Positions 44,313 to 53,344 of a stretch of DNA of 64,000 nucleotides are shown here, one piece after another (within the stretch, counting starts at the first letter, position 1; each line of letters begins with the position of its first letter). This stretch comes from Clostridium sp. AN503 (GTDB taxonomy: Bacteria > Bacillota > Clostridia > Lachnospirales > Lachnospiraceae). The stretch lies in the NCBI RefSeq assembly GCF_040719375.1, contig NZ_JBFDTP010000002.1, forward strand, positions 2,967,001 to 3,031,000, given 5' to 3'. Both the position numbers and the translations under genes were made by a program. The notes under the pieces are model-generated. The model was not told where the DNA came from and did no database searches. It saw only the letters and a program-made list of their open reading frames with translations.

Positions 44313-44346
44313 GCTCCCCTCCAGGACCAGTTACCTGGAGGGGAGC
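44313..44346 (-). terminator. Terminator of the TRAP/oxidoreductase operon
   Basis: A 13-bp perfect stem (GCTCCCCTCCAGG / CCTGGAGGGGAGC) is followed on the minus strand by ATTTTTT. It lies 9 bases after the last oxidoreductase gene. Confidence 0.9.
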
Positions 44347-44354
44347 GCTGTGTA

Positions 44355-45512
44355 TTATTTCCCCACATCTCTGCCCAATGTGATCTCCGCTGCAGCAAAA
44401 TTCTCGATACTTTTCACCTTTTCATAAAAGTGCGGCATTTTTTTCACCATGGTTTCTTTCCGATAGAAATCGTCGTCGCTTTGCAGAGGGAGCGTCACAG
44501 TCCGCCTTGTGACGCAGGATTTATAGATTGCCATGATCACTTCAATGGCTTTGCGGCCCTCCTCGCCTCCGGTGAGAAGAGGCGCGTCTCCAATGACCGC
44601 GCTCAGGAAATTGTCAATCTGAGCCGGATGCCCTTCTAACTCCAGCTCCGGGATCTCATGGTAGATACGGTCCAGTTTTTCCTCCGCGGCTGTATCCTGC
44701 CTGGGAAATCCATTGGGAAGGGCTGTCGCCGCCGCCGGCTTCCAGGGAATGCTGAATCTTCCGCCCCTGGTCTGGAATACCATCTCCTGTTCCTCGCCAT
44801 AGTCCACAATGGAGGTGGCAATGTGAGCAAAGGCATCCGGATATTCCAAGATCGCCATGCCCACGTCCTCCAGTTCCGAATTGTGATGTCCCACATTTTT
44901 CATGACAGCGGTTACCTGCTCCGGCATACCCATCATCCACACAAGCAAATCAATATGGTGGACGGAATGGCTGGTGAAACAGCCTCCGCATTCTTTCTCC
45001 CAGGTCCCTCTCCACCAGATATCATAGTAGTTCTCTCCCCTCCACCAAAGGGAGTTCACCATCGCGTGCGTCACCGGTCCGCCGACTCCATCCTGAAGCA
45101 TCTTATGCACCCGGTGCATCGGGGTCTTGAAACGGTTCTGGCAGACCACACTGAGTATCTTTCCGGTCCTCGCCGCAGTTTCGATCATCCGGTCGCATTC
45201 CTCCAGAGAATTGGCCATCGGCTTTTCCACAATGACATGGCAGCCCAGTTCCATGGAGCTGACTGCCATCCCGGCATGGGCTGACGGCGGTAGGCAGATG
45301 GCTGCTGCATCTATTTCTTCCGCCTTTATGGCTGTTTCCAGATCCGGGTAGGCCCTAGCATTTGACAGTTTTTTGTTTTTGATCAACGCTTCCGCTTTAT
45401 CTATGTAGATATCACAAACAGCACGCACTTCACATCGTTCAGGGAACATGCTGAATGCTTCCGCATGGACGCCGGCGATCGCACCGGCTCCGATAATTGC
45501 CACTTTTATCAT
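44355..45512 (-). CDS. Gfo/Idh/MocA-family oxidoreductase (second)
   Basis: This 385-residue NAD(P)-dependent dehydrogenase has an N-terminal Rossmann domain (VAIIGAGAIAGVH, residues 4-16), the EKPMA motif near 95 with its catalytic Lys, and a C-terminal alpha/beta domain. The SHSVHHIDLLVWMMG segment near 190 holds the His/Asp region used in this family. Its ATG overlaps the stop of the preceding oxidoreductase by four bases. It is the last gene of the TRAP operon, so it probably oxidises or epimerises the imported compound. Confidence 0.88.
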   Translation of the reverse strand: MIKVAIIGAGAIAGVHAEAFSMFPERCEVRAVCDIYIDKAEALIKNKKLSNARAYPDLETAIKAEEIDAAAICLPPSAHAGMAVSSMELGCHVIVEKPMANSLEECDRMIETAARTGKILSVVCQNRFKTPMHRVHKMLQDGVGGPVTHAMVNSLWWRGENYYDIWWRGTWEKECGGCFTSHSVHHIDLLVWMMGMPEQVTAVMKNVGHHNSELEDVGMAILEYPDAFAHIATSIVDYGEEQEMVFQTRGGRFSIPWKPAAATALPNGFPRQDTAAEEKLDRIYHEIPELELEGHPAQIDNFLSAVIGDAPLLTGGEEGRKAIEVIMAIYKSCVTRRTVTLPLQSDDDFYRKETMVKKMPHFYEKVKSIENFAAAEITLGRDVGK

Positions 45513-46597
45513 ACCGCCTCCTGTTTTATCACCCGGGCCATGGCTTCCGCCTGGATCGCAAGCTCAATGGCCTTGAATTCCATCTCCTGGTCGTATGCAG
45601 ATCCGGTCCCGTCAAGACAGTCGCGGATCAACTGTCCAAAGAATGGAAAGCCCGCCTGCCCCGCAGCTTTTATATGGCGCTCACCCTCATGATTGACAAG
45701 GTAAATATGGTCTCCCTCACGGTCGTTTGCCACATCGATATATTTGCGCAGCTCTATGTAGCCGTCGGTGCCCACAATAAAAGTCCTTCCGTCTCCCCAG
45801 GCCCCGAGCCCATCCGGGGTGAACCAGTCCAGCCTGGCATAAGCCGCCACGCCATTGTCGCAGGTAAGCATCATATCGCCGAAATCTTCAAATCCCGGAT
45901 ATTCTTTATGCCTGAAATTGGCGATACGGCTGTACTCAATGCGCGCATCCCTGGCGCCTGCATATACCAGCATCTGTTCGATCTGATGACAGCCGATATC
46001 CACCAGGATCCCCCCATACTGCTCCTTATCAAAAAACCAGTCCGGCCTTGTAGCCAGTGAGGCTCTGTGAGGTCCAAATCCGGAAATGCTGATGATATCG
46101 CCTATGGCCTTTTCCTCCAGAAGCCGCTGCGCGCATACGGCCGCCTCCACATGACGGCGTTCGCTGTAATATACGGCATATTTCCGGTTCGTCCGCTTTG
46201 CCGCAGCTTTGGCCAGAGCCAGCTGCTCCAACGTCAGGAGAGGCGGTTTGTCAGCAAAATAATGTTTGCCGTGTTCCATGGCCTCGATACCGATCTCACA
46301 CCGCTGCGCCGGGACGGCCGCGGACAGGACCATTTTAATCTGTTCATTTTCCAGAATTTCCTCTTTGCACCGTGCGGCTCTGACCCCTTCATACTGCGCA
46401 CAGTATGCGGCAACCTTTTCGGGATCCGGATCATATACCATTGCCAGATGCGCCCCCGCCTCAGACAGGCCGTTGCTCATGCCAAAGATATGACCGTGAT
46501 CCAGACCAATGATCCCCACCGGAAATTCTCCCGGTGCACATACTGCCGACGCCCTCCCTTTCGGCGCATAATTCTGTCCATCTGCTTTTATCTGCAT
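45509..46597 (-). CDS. Gfo/Idh/MocA-family oxidoreductase (first)
   Basis: This 362-residue relative of the next gene has the Rossmann motif VGIIGLDHGHIFG (near residue 28), a DKPPLLT motif (EKP variant) near 115 and a C-terminal domain with DIGCHQIEQML near 205. The N-terminal 20 residues before the Rossmann fold are unusual. Paired Gfo/Idh/MocA enzymes often carry out a 3-keto-sugar or inositol-type oxidation and reduction. The start has GAGGAG upstream, 21 bases after the permease stop. Confidence 0.87.
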   Translation of the reverse strand: MQIKADGQNYAPKGRASAVCAPGEFPVGIIGLDHGHIFGMSNGLSEAGAHLAMVYDPDPEKVAAYCAQYEGVRAARCKEEILENEQIKMVLSAAVPAQRCEIGIEAMEHGKHYFADKPPLLTLEQLALAKAAAKRTNRKYAVYYSERRHVEAAVCAQRLLEEKAIGDIISISGFGPHRASLATRPDWFFDKEQYGGILVDIGCHQIEQMLVYAGARDARIEYSRIANFRHKEYPGFEDFGDMMLTCDNGVAAYARLDWFTPDGLGAWGDGRTFIVGTDGYIELRKYIDVANDREGDHIYLVNHEGERHIKAAGQAGFPFFGQLIRDCLDGTGSAYDQEMEFKAIELAIQAEAMARVIKQEAV

Positions 46598-46618
46598 AAT
46601 TTTCTCTCCTCTTCTCTT

Positions 46619-47899
46619 TTATCCCATAAGCCCGGGCAAAAACGTCACGATCCCCGGGAACAGATACATAAAGATCAGCGCCAGGAAGATCACTCCAATA
46701 TACGGCAGAAGCGGCTTCACGCTCTTTTCAAGCGGCAGCCCCGCCACCCCGCAGGCAATAAACAAAAATGTGCCTACAGGAGGTGTGATCGCACCAATCT
46801 GCATCACAATGATCATGATCACTCCATAATGGATCGGGTCAAATCCAAACGCGTTTCCAACCGCCACAACAATGCCTGCAAACATGGCGATCAGTATGGT
46901 CGGATCAAGGAAACATCCAAGCACCATAAAGACCACACACAAAAACAGGGTGCCCAGCAAAGGATTGCCAAGGGTATTCACAGCAAAGTCCAGCACTTCC
47001 TTCTGAAGCTGCATCCGGACCAGCACATTGGCCAAAACGCCGGCCGCCGCAATCGTCATAAACACAACCGCTGTGGTCACAGCCGAATTGACAATGATCT
47101 CCGGGAAATCCCGGATCTTCAATTTTCTGGAAATGAAAAAACCATAAAACAGGCTGTATGCTATCGCCAGCACGCCGGATTCCGTCGGAGTCACCAGCCC
47201 AAAAATAATTCCGCAGAGAATGATCAAAGGCGTGATCAGGGCTGCCAGTGAATCCCAAAACGTGCGCAGGAAATTCTTGAGCGAAAATCTGGTGATCTCG
47301 ATATCATATCCTCTGCGGCGGTACGCCACATAGTTTACCCCACATTGTAAGAAGCCGATTAAAATGCCGGGGATCACCCCGCCCAGAAACAGCTTTGCCA
47401 CAGGAGTTTCCGTATAAAAGGAATAAAGGATCATGGCGATACTGGGTGGAATGATCGGGCTCAGCATGGAAGAGCCTGCCGTCACCGCAACTGCATAATC
47501 TTTGTCATACCCCTGCTTTTCCATAGCCGGGATCAGCATTCCGCCGATAGCCGATGCATCCGCTGCGCCGGACCCCTGGATCCCGCCAAACAGCATGGAG
47601 GTAATGATATTAACGTATCCCAGCCCTCCTTTAAACTGCCCCACGGCAGCATTGGCGAAGTTGACCAGCTTGTCGGTGATCTGCGCCTTCCCCATGATAT
47701 TTCCGGCCAGGACAAAAAACGGGATCGCCATTAAGGCAAAGGAGTTAATGCTTCCAAACAGACGGATCGTCACCAGGGAAAACGGAATATCCATTGCAAT
47801 GACAAAGATGATCGCCGTCATAAGGGTTGACATAAAGATTGGAAACCCCAGAAAAATAAAAATCATCAGGACTGCAAATACGAGCAACGCCTCCAGCAT
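46619..47899 (-). CDS. TRAP transporter large permease (DctM)
   Basis: This 426-residue protein has about twelve membrane spans and typical DctM blocks such as PFFVLAGNIMG, GGIQGSGAADASAIG and GAITPPVGTFLF. It forms the ion-driven channel of a tripartite ATP-independent periplasmic-type transporter together with DctQ and the binding lipoprotein. Substrates of TRAP systems are mostly organic or sugar acids. GGAGGAG lies upstream of the ATG. Confidence 0.93.
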   Translation of the reverse strand: MLEALLVFAVLMIFIFLGFPIFMSTLMTAIIFVIAMDIPFSLVTIRLFGSINSFALMAIPFFVLAGNIMGKAQITDKLVNFANAAVGQFKGGLGYVNIITSMLFGGIQGSGAADASAIGGMLIPAMEKQGYDKDYAVAVTAGSSMLSPIIPPSIAMILYSFYTETPVAKLFLGGVIPGILIGFLQCGVNYVAYRRRGYDIEITRFSLKNFLRTFWDSLAALITPLIILCGIIFGLVTPTESGVLAIAYSLFYGFFISRKLKIRDFPEIIVNSAVTTAVVFMTIAAAGVLANVLVRMQLQKEVLDFAVNTLGNPLLGTLFLCVVFMVLGCFLDPTILIAMFAGIVVAVGNAFGFDPIHYGVIMIIVMQIGAITPPVGTFLFIACGVAGLPLEKSVKPLLPYIGVIFLALIFMYLFPGIVTFLPGLMG

Positions 47900-47900
47900 A

Positions 47901-48392
47901 TTACTGCTCCTCCTTTCTCACCGGTTTCTGAAACAGCGTAATCGAGTACTCCATGATCAGAAATGCACAACCGGCGGGTATTGCCGCATAAAACCAGGCG
48001 ATCGACAGATCCGGCAGATTCTGAAGCATGGTCTTTCTGCTGTTCAGAGTATAGATGACCCCTTCCCTCATGACTGCCAAAAGTGCAATGATAACGATAA
48101 CTGTCGCTGCTTTTTTCGCATAGATCATCTGTTTCTCCGACAGGAATTTTTTCAGGAAAAACTCCACACTGAGGTGGGAGTTATGCTTTACCCCAACGCT
48201 GGCTGCCAAAAATGCAACCCATATGGCTGTCAGGCGGATGACTTCATCCCCCCATGCAAACGGCCGCAGGCTTGCCGAGGTAAAGTACCGCAGCGTGATC
48301 TGCACCAGGCTCAGCGCCACAATCCCTCCAAGCATGGTAATGATCGCACACGAGCGGATTTTATCCAGTATTTTATATAGTTTTCCTACCAT
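47901..48392 (-). CDS. TRAP transporter small permease (DctQ)
   Basis: This 163-residue protein has four membrane segments and the DctQ pattern: RPFAWGDEVIRLTAIWVAFLAA (near residues 40-62) and a C-terminal GCAFLIMEYSI. It pairs with DctM. AGGAG lies 6 bases before the ATG. It is separated from the binding protein gene by a 72-base gap holding a hairpin. Confidence 0.9.
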   Translation of the reverse strand: MVGKLYKILDKIRSCAIITMLGGIVALSLVQITLRYFTSASLRPFAWGDEVIRLTAIWVAFLAASVGVKHNSHLSVEFFLKKFLSEKQMIYAKKAATVIVIIALLAVMREGVIYTLNSRKTMLQNLPDLSIAWFYAAIPAGCAFLIMEYSITLFQKPVRKEEQ

Positions 48393-48413
48393 ATACGCTC
48401 CTTATAAACACAA

Positions 48414-48432
48414 GGGAGTGTCTGCCACTCCC
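48414..48432 (-). terminator. Hairpin between TRAP binding protein and DctQ genes
   Basis: A perfect 7-bp stem GGGAGTG / CACTCCC with a five-base loop is followed on the minus strand by TTGTGTTT. Like the hairpin after the ABC binding protein it probably allows partial termination or message stabilisation, favouring the binding protein. Confidence 0.5.
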
Positions 48433-48464
48433 CTGCTTTTCCTTATTCTTTGTAACGTCCGTCC

Positions 48465-49553
48465 CTACTTTAGCTCAATGATCATGTCAATAAAGGAATT
48501 CCAGTTATCCCCTTTCGCCCTGTACTCCTCCAGCATCGGCTGGCAGGCTTCCACCCATTTGTCGATATCCTGGAGTTCTGTTATGACAACGCCTTCGCTC
48601 TTCATCACTTCCAGAGCCGCTTCATTGTCCTCGTCATCCAACGCGTCCTGATAAGCCTCTGTCTCGTCCACAGACTCTTTGACGATCTGCTGCAGATCCT
48701 CCGGAAGGCCCTTAAACCAGTCTGCATTGAAATAGAACTGGATACATGCCATGCAGTGATTGGTGATCGCAAGGTTTTTTGCATTATCCTGGAACTTCAT
48801 GGAGTTGATCATGGAAGGTGATGCCTCCATTCCATCCATAACCTTTGTCTGAAGCGCAGTGTAAACCTCATTCCAGTCCATGGTCGTTCCCGATGCCCCC
48901 AGACTCTCAAACATGGAAATATACACTGCATTCGGGCCTCTCATCTTTAAGCCCTTCATATCCTCTAAGCTGGTCACCGGAGATACGGTCAGCATATCTC
49001 TTGACCCCATGGACATGGTTCCGTATGTATAGAAACCATACTCACCGAGTCTGTTATTGACTTCATCCTCCATGGCCCTGGTGATTTCCCGGTACTGGTC
49101 ATTGCTGTCAAATAGAAACGGGAACTCATACATCTGCAGTTCCGGTACCCATACGCCCGGACCGGTTCCCGGAGCCGCCAGCACAAGCTCCAACGCTCCT
49201 GCCTGGCACATCTCCACCTGTTCGGACTGGCTTCCCAGCTCGCTTCCGAAATTGGCGGTAGTCTTGATCCTTCCGCCTGATTTCTCCTCTACGGTCTTGC
49301 AGAAGAACTCCAGGGCCTTACCGATGGTTCCGGTCTGTGCCTGATTCGTCGTTGTACGCAGTTCATACACCCTGCCATCGTCAGCAGGCTTGGCCGCTTC
49401 TGTCTGTAGCGCCTCACTCTGCGCCGCTTTCGTCCCTGCGGCTTCAGCGGCTGCCGCTTCTGTTGCTGCCGGCTGACTGCTTCCGGAAGAGCTGCATCCC
49501 CCGATGACCGCCGCTGTCAGGACTGCTGCCATAAGTAAAACTCTTTTTTTCAT
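48465..49553 (-). CDS. TRAP transporter substrate-binding lipoprotein (DctP)
   Basis: This 362-residue protein has a lipoprotein signal ending IGGC (C20), an Ala/Glu-rich linker (about 21-58) and a DctP fold with the LKGLKMRGPNAVY motif near 200 holding the Arg that binds the carboxylate of the ligand. That Arg points to an acidic substrate. It is the first gene of the operon and diverges from an AraC gene. GGAGAAGG lies upstream of the ATG. Confidence 0.92.
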   Translation of the reverse strand: MKKRVLLMAAVLTAAVIGGCSSSGSSQPAATEAAAAEAAGTKAAQSEALQTEAAKPADDGRVYELRTTTNQAQTGTIGKALEFFCKTVEEKSGGRIKTTANFGSELGSQSEQVEMCQAGALELVLAAPGTGPGVWVPELQMYEFPFLFDSNDQYREITRAMEDEVNNRLGEYGFYTYGTMSMGSRDMLTVSPVTSLEDMKGLKMRGPNAVYISMFESLGASGTTMDWNEVYTALQTKVMDGMEASPSMINSMKFQDNAKNLAITNHCMACIQFYFNADWFKGLPEDLQQIVKESVDETEAYQDALDDEDNEAALEVMKSEGVVITELQDIDKWVEACQPMLEEYRAKGDNWNSFIDMIIELK

Positions 49554-49777
49554 AATACACCTTCTCCTTTTGTATTTTGTTGTTGAGTTTCTTATGCGGA
49601 CATTATAACACTATGTGATTTATATAACGATGGTAATAGATGCTCTCAAGGTGGTATATCCTGCGAATATTATGGTTTTCGTTATTAATATAACAGTATT
49701 TACCATTGCTTTCCCGCCAGATTTTATTAGAATAAAAGTATAATTAATGAACAAATTTTAATGGAGTGATGTACAAC

Positions 49778-50626
49778 ATGCAAAAAATCCCCTTTACAGA
49801 TCATCAGTTTGTGATCAATGAGGATTACCGCATCTATTCTTACTACGACACCAGCAAAGACAGGATTTACAAACACTGCCACAAATTCTATGAATTGTAT
49901 ATCCTGATTTCCGGCCATGTGAAGTATTCCACAGCCGGAAACTCCTTTTTTCTCGCGCCGGGAGATTTTCTTTTCATCAACAAACTGCAGGAGCATTTCC
50001 CGGAGGTCCTGGATTTTTCCGTGCCCTATGAGAGAATGGCTTTGCATGTTTCTCCCGAGGTGCTGCAGGAACTCTCCTGCGGCAATGTGAATCTGGCGGC
50101 GATATTTACCGCAAATGAATTTAAAGTCTATCACTATCCTCCCGCCCTGCATTCCCAGATCACGGCGCATTTGGACACACTGTTTGAGCTGTACCATTCG
50201 CCGGATACCTATGGTTCCAAAATCCTTGGCCGAAGCACCCTGGCCGCCCTTTTTGTCCTGTTTAACAAATACATGGATACCCCCTCTATCTATTCCTTTG
50301 GCAAACAAAACAAGAACATCCAGATCATTCCTCTCGTAGAGAGCTATGTGAGAAATCATCTGAACGAAAAGATAACCGTAGAAGATCTGGCGGCTCATCT
50401 GTTTTTCAACAAGTACTATTTCATGCACCAGTTTAAGGAGATCTCCGGCATGTCGGCTTATCAGTTTGTACAAAAAGTGCGGCTGACGGTCCTGACCGAA
50501 ATGGTAAAAGAAGGATGTCCTCTCGCCATAGCCACCGCGCGATGCGGGTTTCAGGATTATTCCAACTTTTACAAACTCTTCAAGAAAGAATTTGGATGCA
50601 GCCCGAAAGAATTTTTCCAAAAGTAA
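49778..50626 (+). CDS. AraC-family regulator with cupin domain
   Basis: This 282-residue regulator has an N-terminal AraC-type cupin (about residues 15-100, with HCHKFYELYILISGH) and a C-terminal double helix-turn-helix (about 185-282, ending CGFQDYSNFYKLFKKEFGCSPKEFF). It diverges from the TRAP operon and probably activates it in response to the imported compound. I chose the ATG at 49778, 11 bases from GGAG; an ATG and GTG immediately after GGAG are too close. Confidence 0.87.
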   Translation: MQKIPFTDHQFVINEDYRIYSYYDTSKDRIYKHCHKFYELYILISGHVKYSTAGNSFFLAPGDFLFINKLQEHFPEVLDFSVPYERMALHVSPEVLQELSCGNVNLAAIFTANEFKVYHYPPALHSQITAHLDTLFELYHSPDTYGSKILGRSTLAALFVLFNKYMDTPSIYSFGKQNKNIQIIPLVESYVRNHLNEKITVEDLAAHLFFNKYYFMHQFKEISGMSAYQFVQKVRLTVLTEMVKEGCPLAIATARCGFQDYSNFYKLFKKEFGCSPKEFFQK

Positions 50627-50662
50627 AAAGCGTCTGGCGACAGATATCGCCAAACGCTTTTT
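50625..50662. terminator. Bidirectional terminator
   Basis: AAAAAGCGTCTGGCGA and TCGCCAAACGCTTTTT form a 16-bp stem with one mismatch and a 6-base loop, with A and T runs at the two ends. It lies between the convergent AraC and flavoprotein genes and should stop both. Confidence 0.88.
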
Positions 50663-50676
50663 ACTTTTGCTCAGAC

Positions 50677-52551
50677 TTATTTTGTATATGCCGCAGCATT
50701 CTTGCCTGCGATCCGGCCGAATACCACCGTATCAGTCAGTGCGTTGCCGCCCAGACGGTTGCTTCCGTGGATACCTCCGGTCACCTCGCCGGCTGCGTAC
50801 AGGCCCGGGATCACATTGCCGTCCTTATCGATCACTTCCGTGTTGGTGTTGATCTTTACGCCGCCCATGGTATGATGCACGGTCGGCACGCGCTCCGCTG
50901 CATAGAATGGACCGTCGTTGATGCCGTTGTTTACCTTGTCGGTGTCTGTAAACAGGGTGCGGCCAAATTCATCTGGCTGTCCCTCCAGATCGCCGCCCAG
51001 GCAGTGGCGGTTGTACTCTTCCACGCTGGCAACCAGGTTCTCCGCCGGTACGCCGATCTTCTCCGCCAGCTCTTCTAAGGTATCCGCCTTGTAAGCCCGC
51101 CCTGCGGCTACCAGGTCATTGATGGTCTCGTTGAAGTTATTTACCTCATCGCCGGTGGGGTATCCGTCGCTGTCCATAATGATGTACATGGTGCTGTCCG
51201 GCTGATCGAACAGGCCTAAGGTCATCTCGTCGCGGCGCCCGCCCTCATTTACAAAACGCTTGCCTTCCTTGTTTACAAAGATACGGCTCTCTACCGCATG
51301 CTCAATGTTGCCGGACAGGCTTCCGGTCTTCGGATCGCCCAGGGGGAGCAGCTGGATGTTGCCCATCTGCACCAGATCTGCGCCTATTTCCTCGGCCATC
51401 ACGATACCGTCGCCGGTGATCGCGGTGGTGTTGGTGGAAGGGATGGTCTCATCCAGAGTCGGCCATAACTTGGTCTCCTCGTTGTACTTCTCACGCATCT
51501 CCACGTTCTGGCCAAAGCCGCCGGTTGCCAGAACAACACCGTTGTTTGCTTTTACAGTGACGGTGTTCCCGGTCTCACCGGTGCACACTACACCGGTCAC
51601 AACGCCGTCCTCCATGATCAGATGCTCTGCTTTGGTGTTGTACTTCACGGTGATGCCGTCATTCTTTTCCATATAGCCTTTGTAAGTTTTGAAGAAACCG
51701 GAACCCTCCGGCTCCACCGGCTTATGCGCGCGCTCCCACATACCGCCGGTCACGGTGAATACGCCGTCCTGGAATTCCATCCCCAGGGATTTCAGCCATT
51801 CTACACCGTCCCAGGCATTCTCAACCAGGGTGCGAACCAGATCCGGATCGCCCTGCTTGTCTCCGCCCTCGTAGGTCTGCTCATAATGGAAATCCACACT
51901 GTCATTTCTCGCCAGAGCAGTCTCGCTGCCGTCATCCACAGCATTTAAAGCGCCCCCTGCCAAAGCGGTATTGCCGCCCATATTGGAAGTCTTCTCAATC
52001 ACGATCACAGACTTTCCATCCTGGTTTGCCGTAACAGCCGCCGCCATACCGGCTCCGCCCGCTCCGATCACGACCACATCTGCGGTCAGTTCCTCGTCGG
52101 CCTCCGCAATCTTTTCAAGCTTCACTGCCTTTAAAGCCTCCGGGTCGCCACCCGCCTGCTTCACACAGTCAGCAACGCCTTCCAGGATCGCGTTGCTGGT
52201 CAGCGTCGCGCCGGAAACCGCATCAATTCCAAGCCCCTGAAGCTCGATGATCTGCGCCGGCATGGACTCGCAGACCGGCTCGCCGATGCCCGGGGTCTCC
52301 TCATGATCCAGCGTGATCTCCGTGATGGCGTCACTGCTGAAGGTCACGTTCACGGTCATCTCCTTCATGCCTGTCACAACCGCGCTGTAGGTCCCCGGTG
52401 TGTAGGCTCCTGCTTCTGCATCTGACGGCGCCGCCGTGGTAGTGGTCTCTGCCGCTGTGGTCGTGTCCGCAGGCTTTCCCTGGCAACCGGCCAGAGAAGC
52501 AGCCATGACTGCAGCCATTGCAAGGGCTGCAAAACGTCGGTTCTTTCTCAT
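50677..52551 (-). CDS. Flavinylated fumarate-reductase-like lipoprotein
   Basis: This 624-residue protein has a lipoprotein signal ending SLAGC (C23), an FMN-binding domain (about 55-130) and an FAD_binding_2 flavoprotein domain (about 150-624). DAVSGATLTS near residue 107 matches the D-x-x-(S/T)-G-A-(S/T)-x-(S/T) site where ApbE attaches FMN to Thr. VVIGAGGAGMAAA near 160 binds FAD; HHTMGGVKI and the C-terminal GNALTDTVVFGRIAG are typical of fumarate, urocanate and related enoate reductases. It is anchored outside the membrane and should reduce an external acceptor such as fumarate or an unsaturated acid. The electron donor and ApbE are not in the window. Confidence 0.9.
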   Translation of the reverse strand: MRKNRRFAALAMAAVMAASLAGCQGKPADTTTAAETTTTAAPSDAEAGAYTPGTYSAVVTGMKEMTVNVTFSSDAITEITLDHEETPGIGEPVCESMPAQIIELQGLGIDAVSGATLTSNAILEGVADCVKQAGGDPEALKAVKLEKIAEADEELTADVVVIGAGGAGMAAAVTANQDGKSVIVIEKTSNMGGNTALAGGALNAVDDGSETALARNDSVDFHYEQTYEGGDKQGDPDLVRTLVENAWDGVEWLKSLGMEFQDGVFTVTGGMWERAHKPVEPEGSGFFKTYKGYMEKNDGITVKYNTKAEHLIMEDGVVTGVVCTGETGNTVTVKANNGVVLATGGFGQNVEMREKYNEETKLWPTLDETIPSTNTTAITGDGIVMAEEIGADLVQMGNIQLLPLGDPKTGSLSGNIEHAVESRIFVNKEGKRFVNEGGRRDEMTLGLFDQPDSTMYIIMDSDGYPTGDEVNNFNETINDLVAAGRAYKADTLEELAEKIGVPAENLVASVEEYNRHCLGGDLEGQPDEFGRTLFTDTDKVNNGINDGPFYAAERVPTVHHTMGGVKINTNTEVIDKDGNVIPGLYAAGEVTGGIHGSNRLGGNALTDTVVFGRIAGKNAAAYTK

Positions 52552-52644
52552 AGATAAAATCCTCCCTTTCGTGTTAGGTTAACACTGTTAACTTTGTGTT
52601 AAAATTTTATCATATCCAACGTTATAAATCAAGTACAAGTTGCC

Positions 52645-52744
52645 TTGAGTTTCCGCATTTTGCAGCGGCGGCGGCCGGGGGACAGAGCAAAACCGCTTCT
52701 GCTCTGTCCCCCGGCCGCCGCCGCTGCAAAATGCGGAAACTCAA
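52645..52744. repeat. Perfect 45-bp inverted repeat
   Basis: The arms 52645-52689 and 52700-52744 are exact inverted copies of 45 bases around a 10-base loop (AAACCGCTTC), with a core GCGGCGGCGGCCGGGGGAC. It lies between the TetR-type stop codon (12 bases away) and the flavoprotein promoter region. It could end the TetR transcript, though no T-run follows, or be a hairpin element related in kind to the two larger repeats. Confidence 0.9.
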
Positions 52745-52756
52745 ACAGGTTACCTG

Positions 52757-53338
52757 TTATCGCCCCGCCGTCTTTTCCAGATTCTCATAGATCCGCTGCT
52801 GAAGCTCCCGGATCCGGTCCTCCGGCCGCTCGCCCTCCAGCATCAGGCCGCTGTTGATGACGAAGGCGCTCCCATACGCCAACGTCTGAAAATTAAAGTA
52901 ATAAGCCCGCTCCAGTTCCTTTGAAAGATTATGCTCCCGGCAATAAAAACGGAACTGGTCCGCCATCATGCGAAAGCTTTTCCATTTGCGGATCCCGAGC
53001 TGTGTCTCATCGATCGTATGCCAGAACGACGGGTCGATCAGAAACGGATACTTGCAAAGGCAGCCGATGTACGCTTCATTCATCGCCAGATGAGCCTCTT
53101 TATACCTGCCCGGGAAACGGTCCCTGACCGCCTCCATGGACTTTGACAATTCCTCATCCAGACGCCGGGAAATGGTCAGAAAAAACTCCTGCCGCCCCTT
53201 AAAATATTTAAAAGGAGCCGCGCAGGAGACATGGCAGGCATCCGCCACCGCCCTTGCTGAAAACCCGTCCATACCGTTTTCCTTAAGCTGGCGGATACCC
53301 TCCGCGATCAGTTCTTCTTCCAGATTCCTTGCACCCAT
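52757..53338 (-). CDS. TetR/AcrR-family regulator
   Basis: This 193-residue regulator has an N-terminal helix-turn-helix (about residues 8-55, with GFSARAVADACHVSCAAPFKYFKGR) and a helical ligand domain. It starts 6 bases after the PHP gene, so it may be the last gene of the hydrogenase-associated operon, yet it also lies upstream of the flavoprotein gene in the same orientation. Regulators of this type often control neighbouring enoate reductases. Its target cannot be decided from sequence. Confidence 0.82.
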   Translation of the reverse strand: MGARNLEEELIAEGIRQLKENGMDGFSARAVADACHVSCAAPFKYFKGRQEFFLTISRRLDEELSKSMEAVRDRFPGRYKEAHLAMNEAYIGCLCKYPFLIDPSFWHTIDETQLGIRKWKSFRMMADQFRFYCREHNLSKELERAYYFNFQTLAYGSAFVINSGLMLEGERPEDRIRELQQRIYENLEKTAGR

Positions 53339-53344
53339 GTTCCT

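Noticed and set aside
46067..47251. 394-codon open frame on the plus strand
   Set aside because: It is antisense to the first oxidoreductase and DctM genes, both well supported. The translation is rich in His, Arg and Gln and matches no family.
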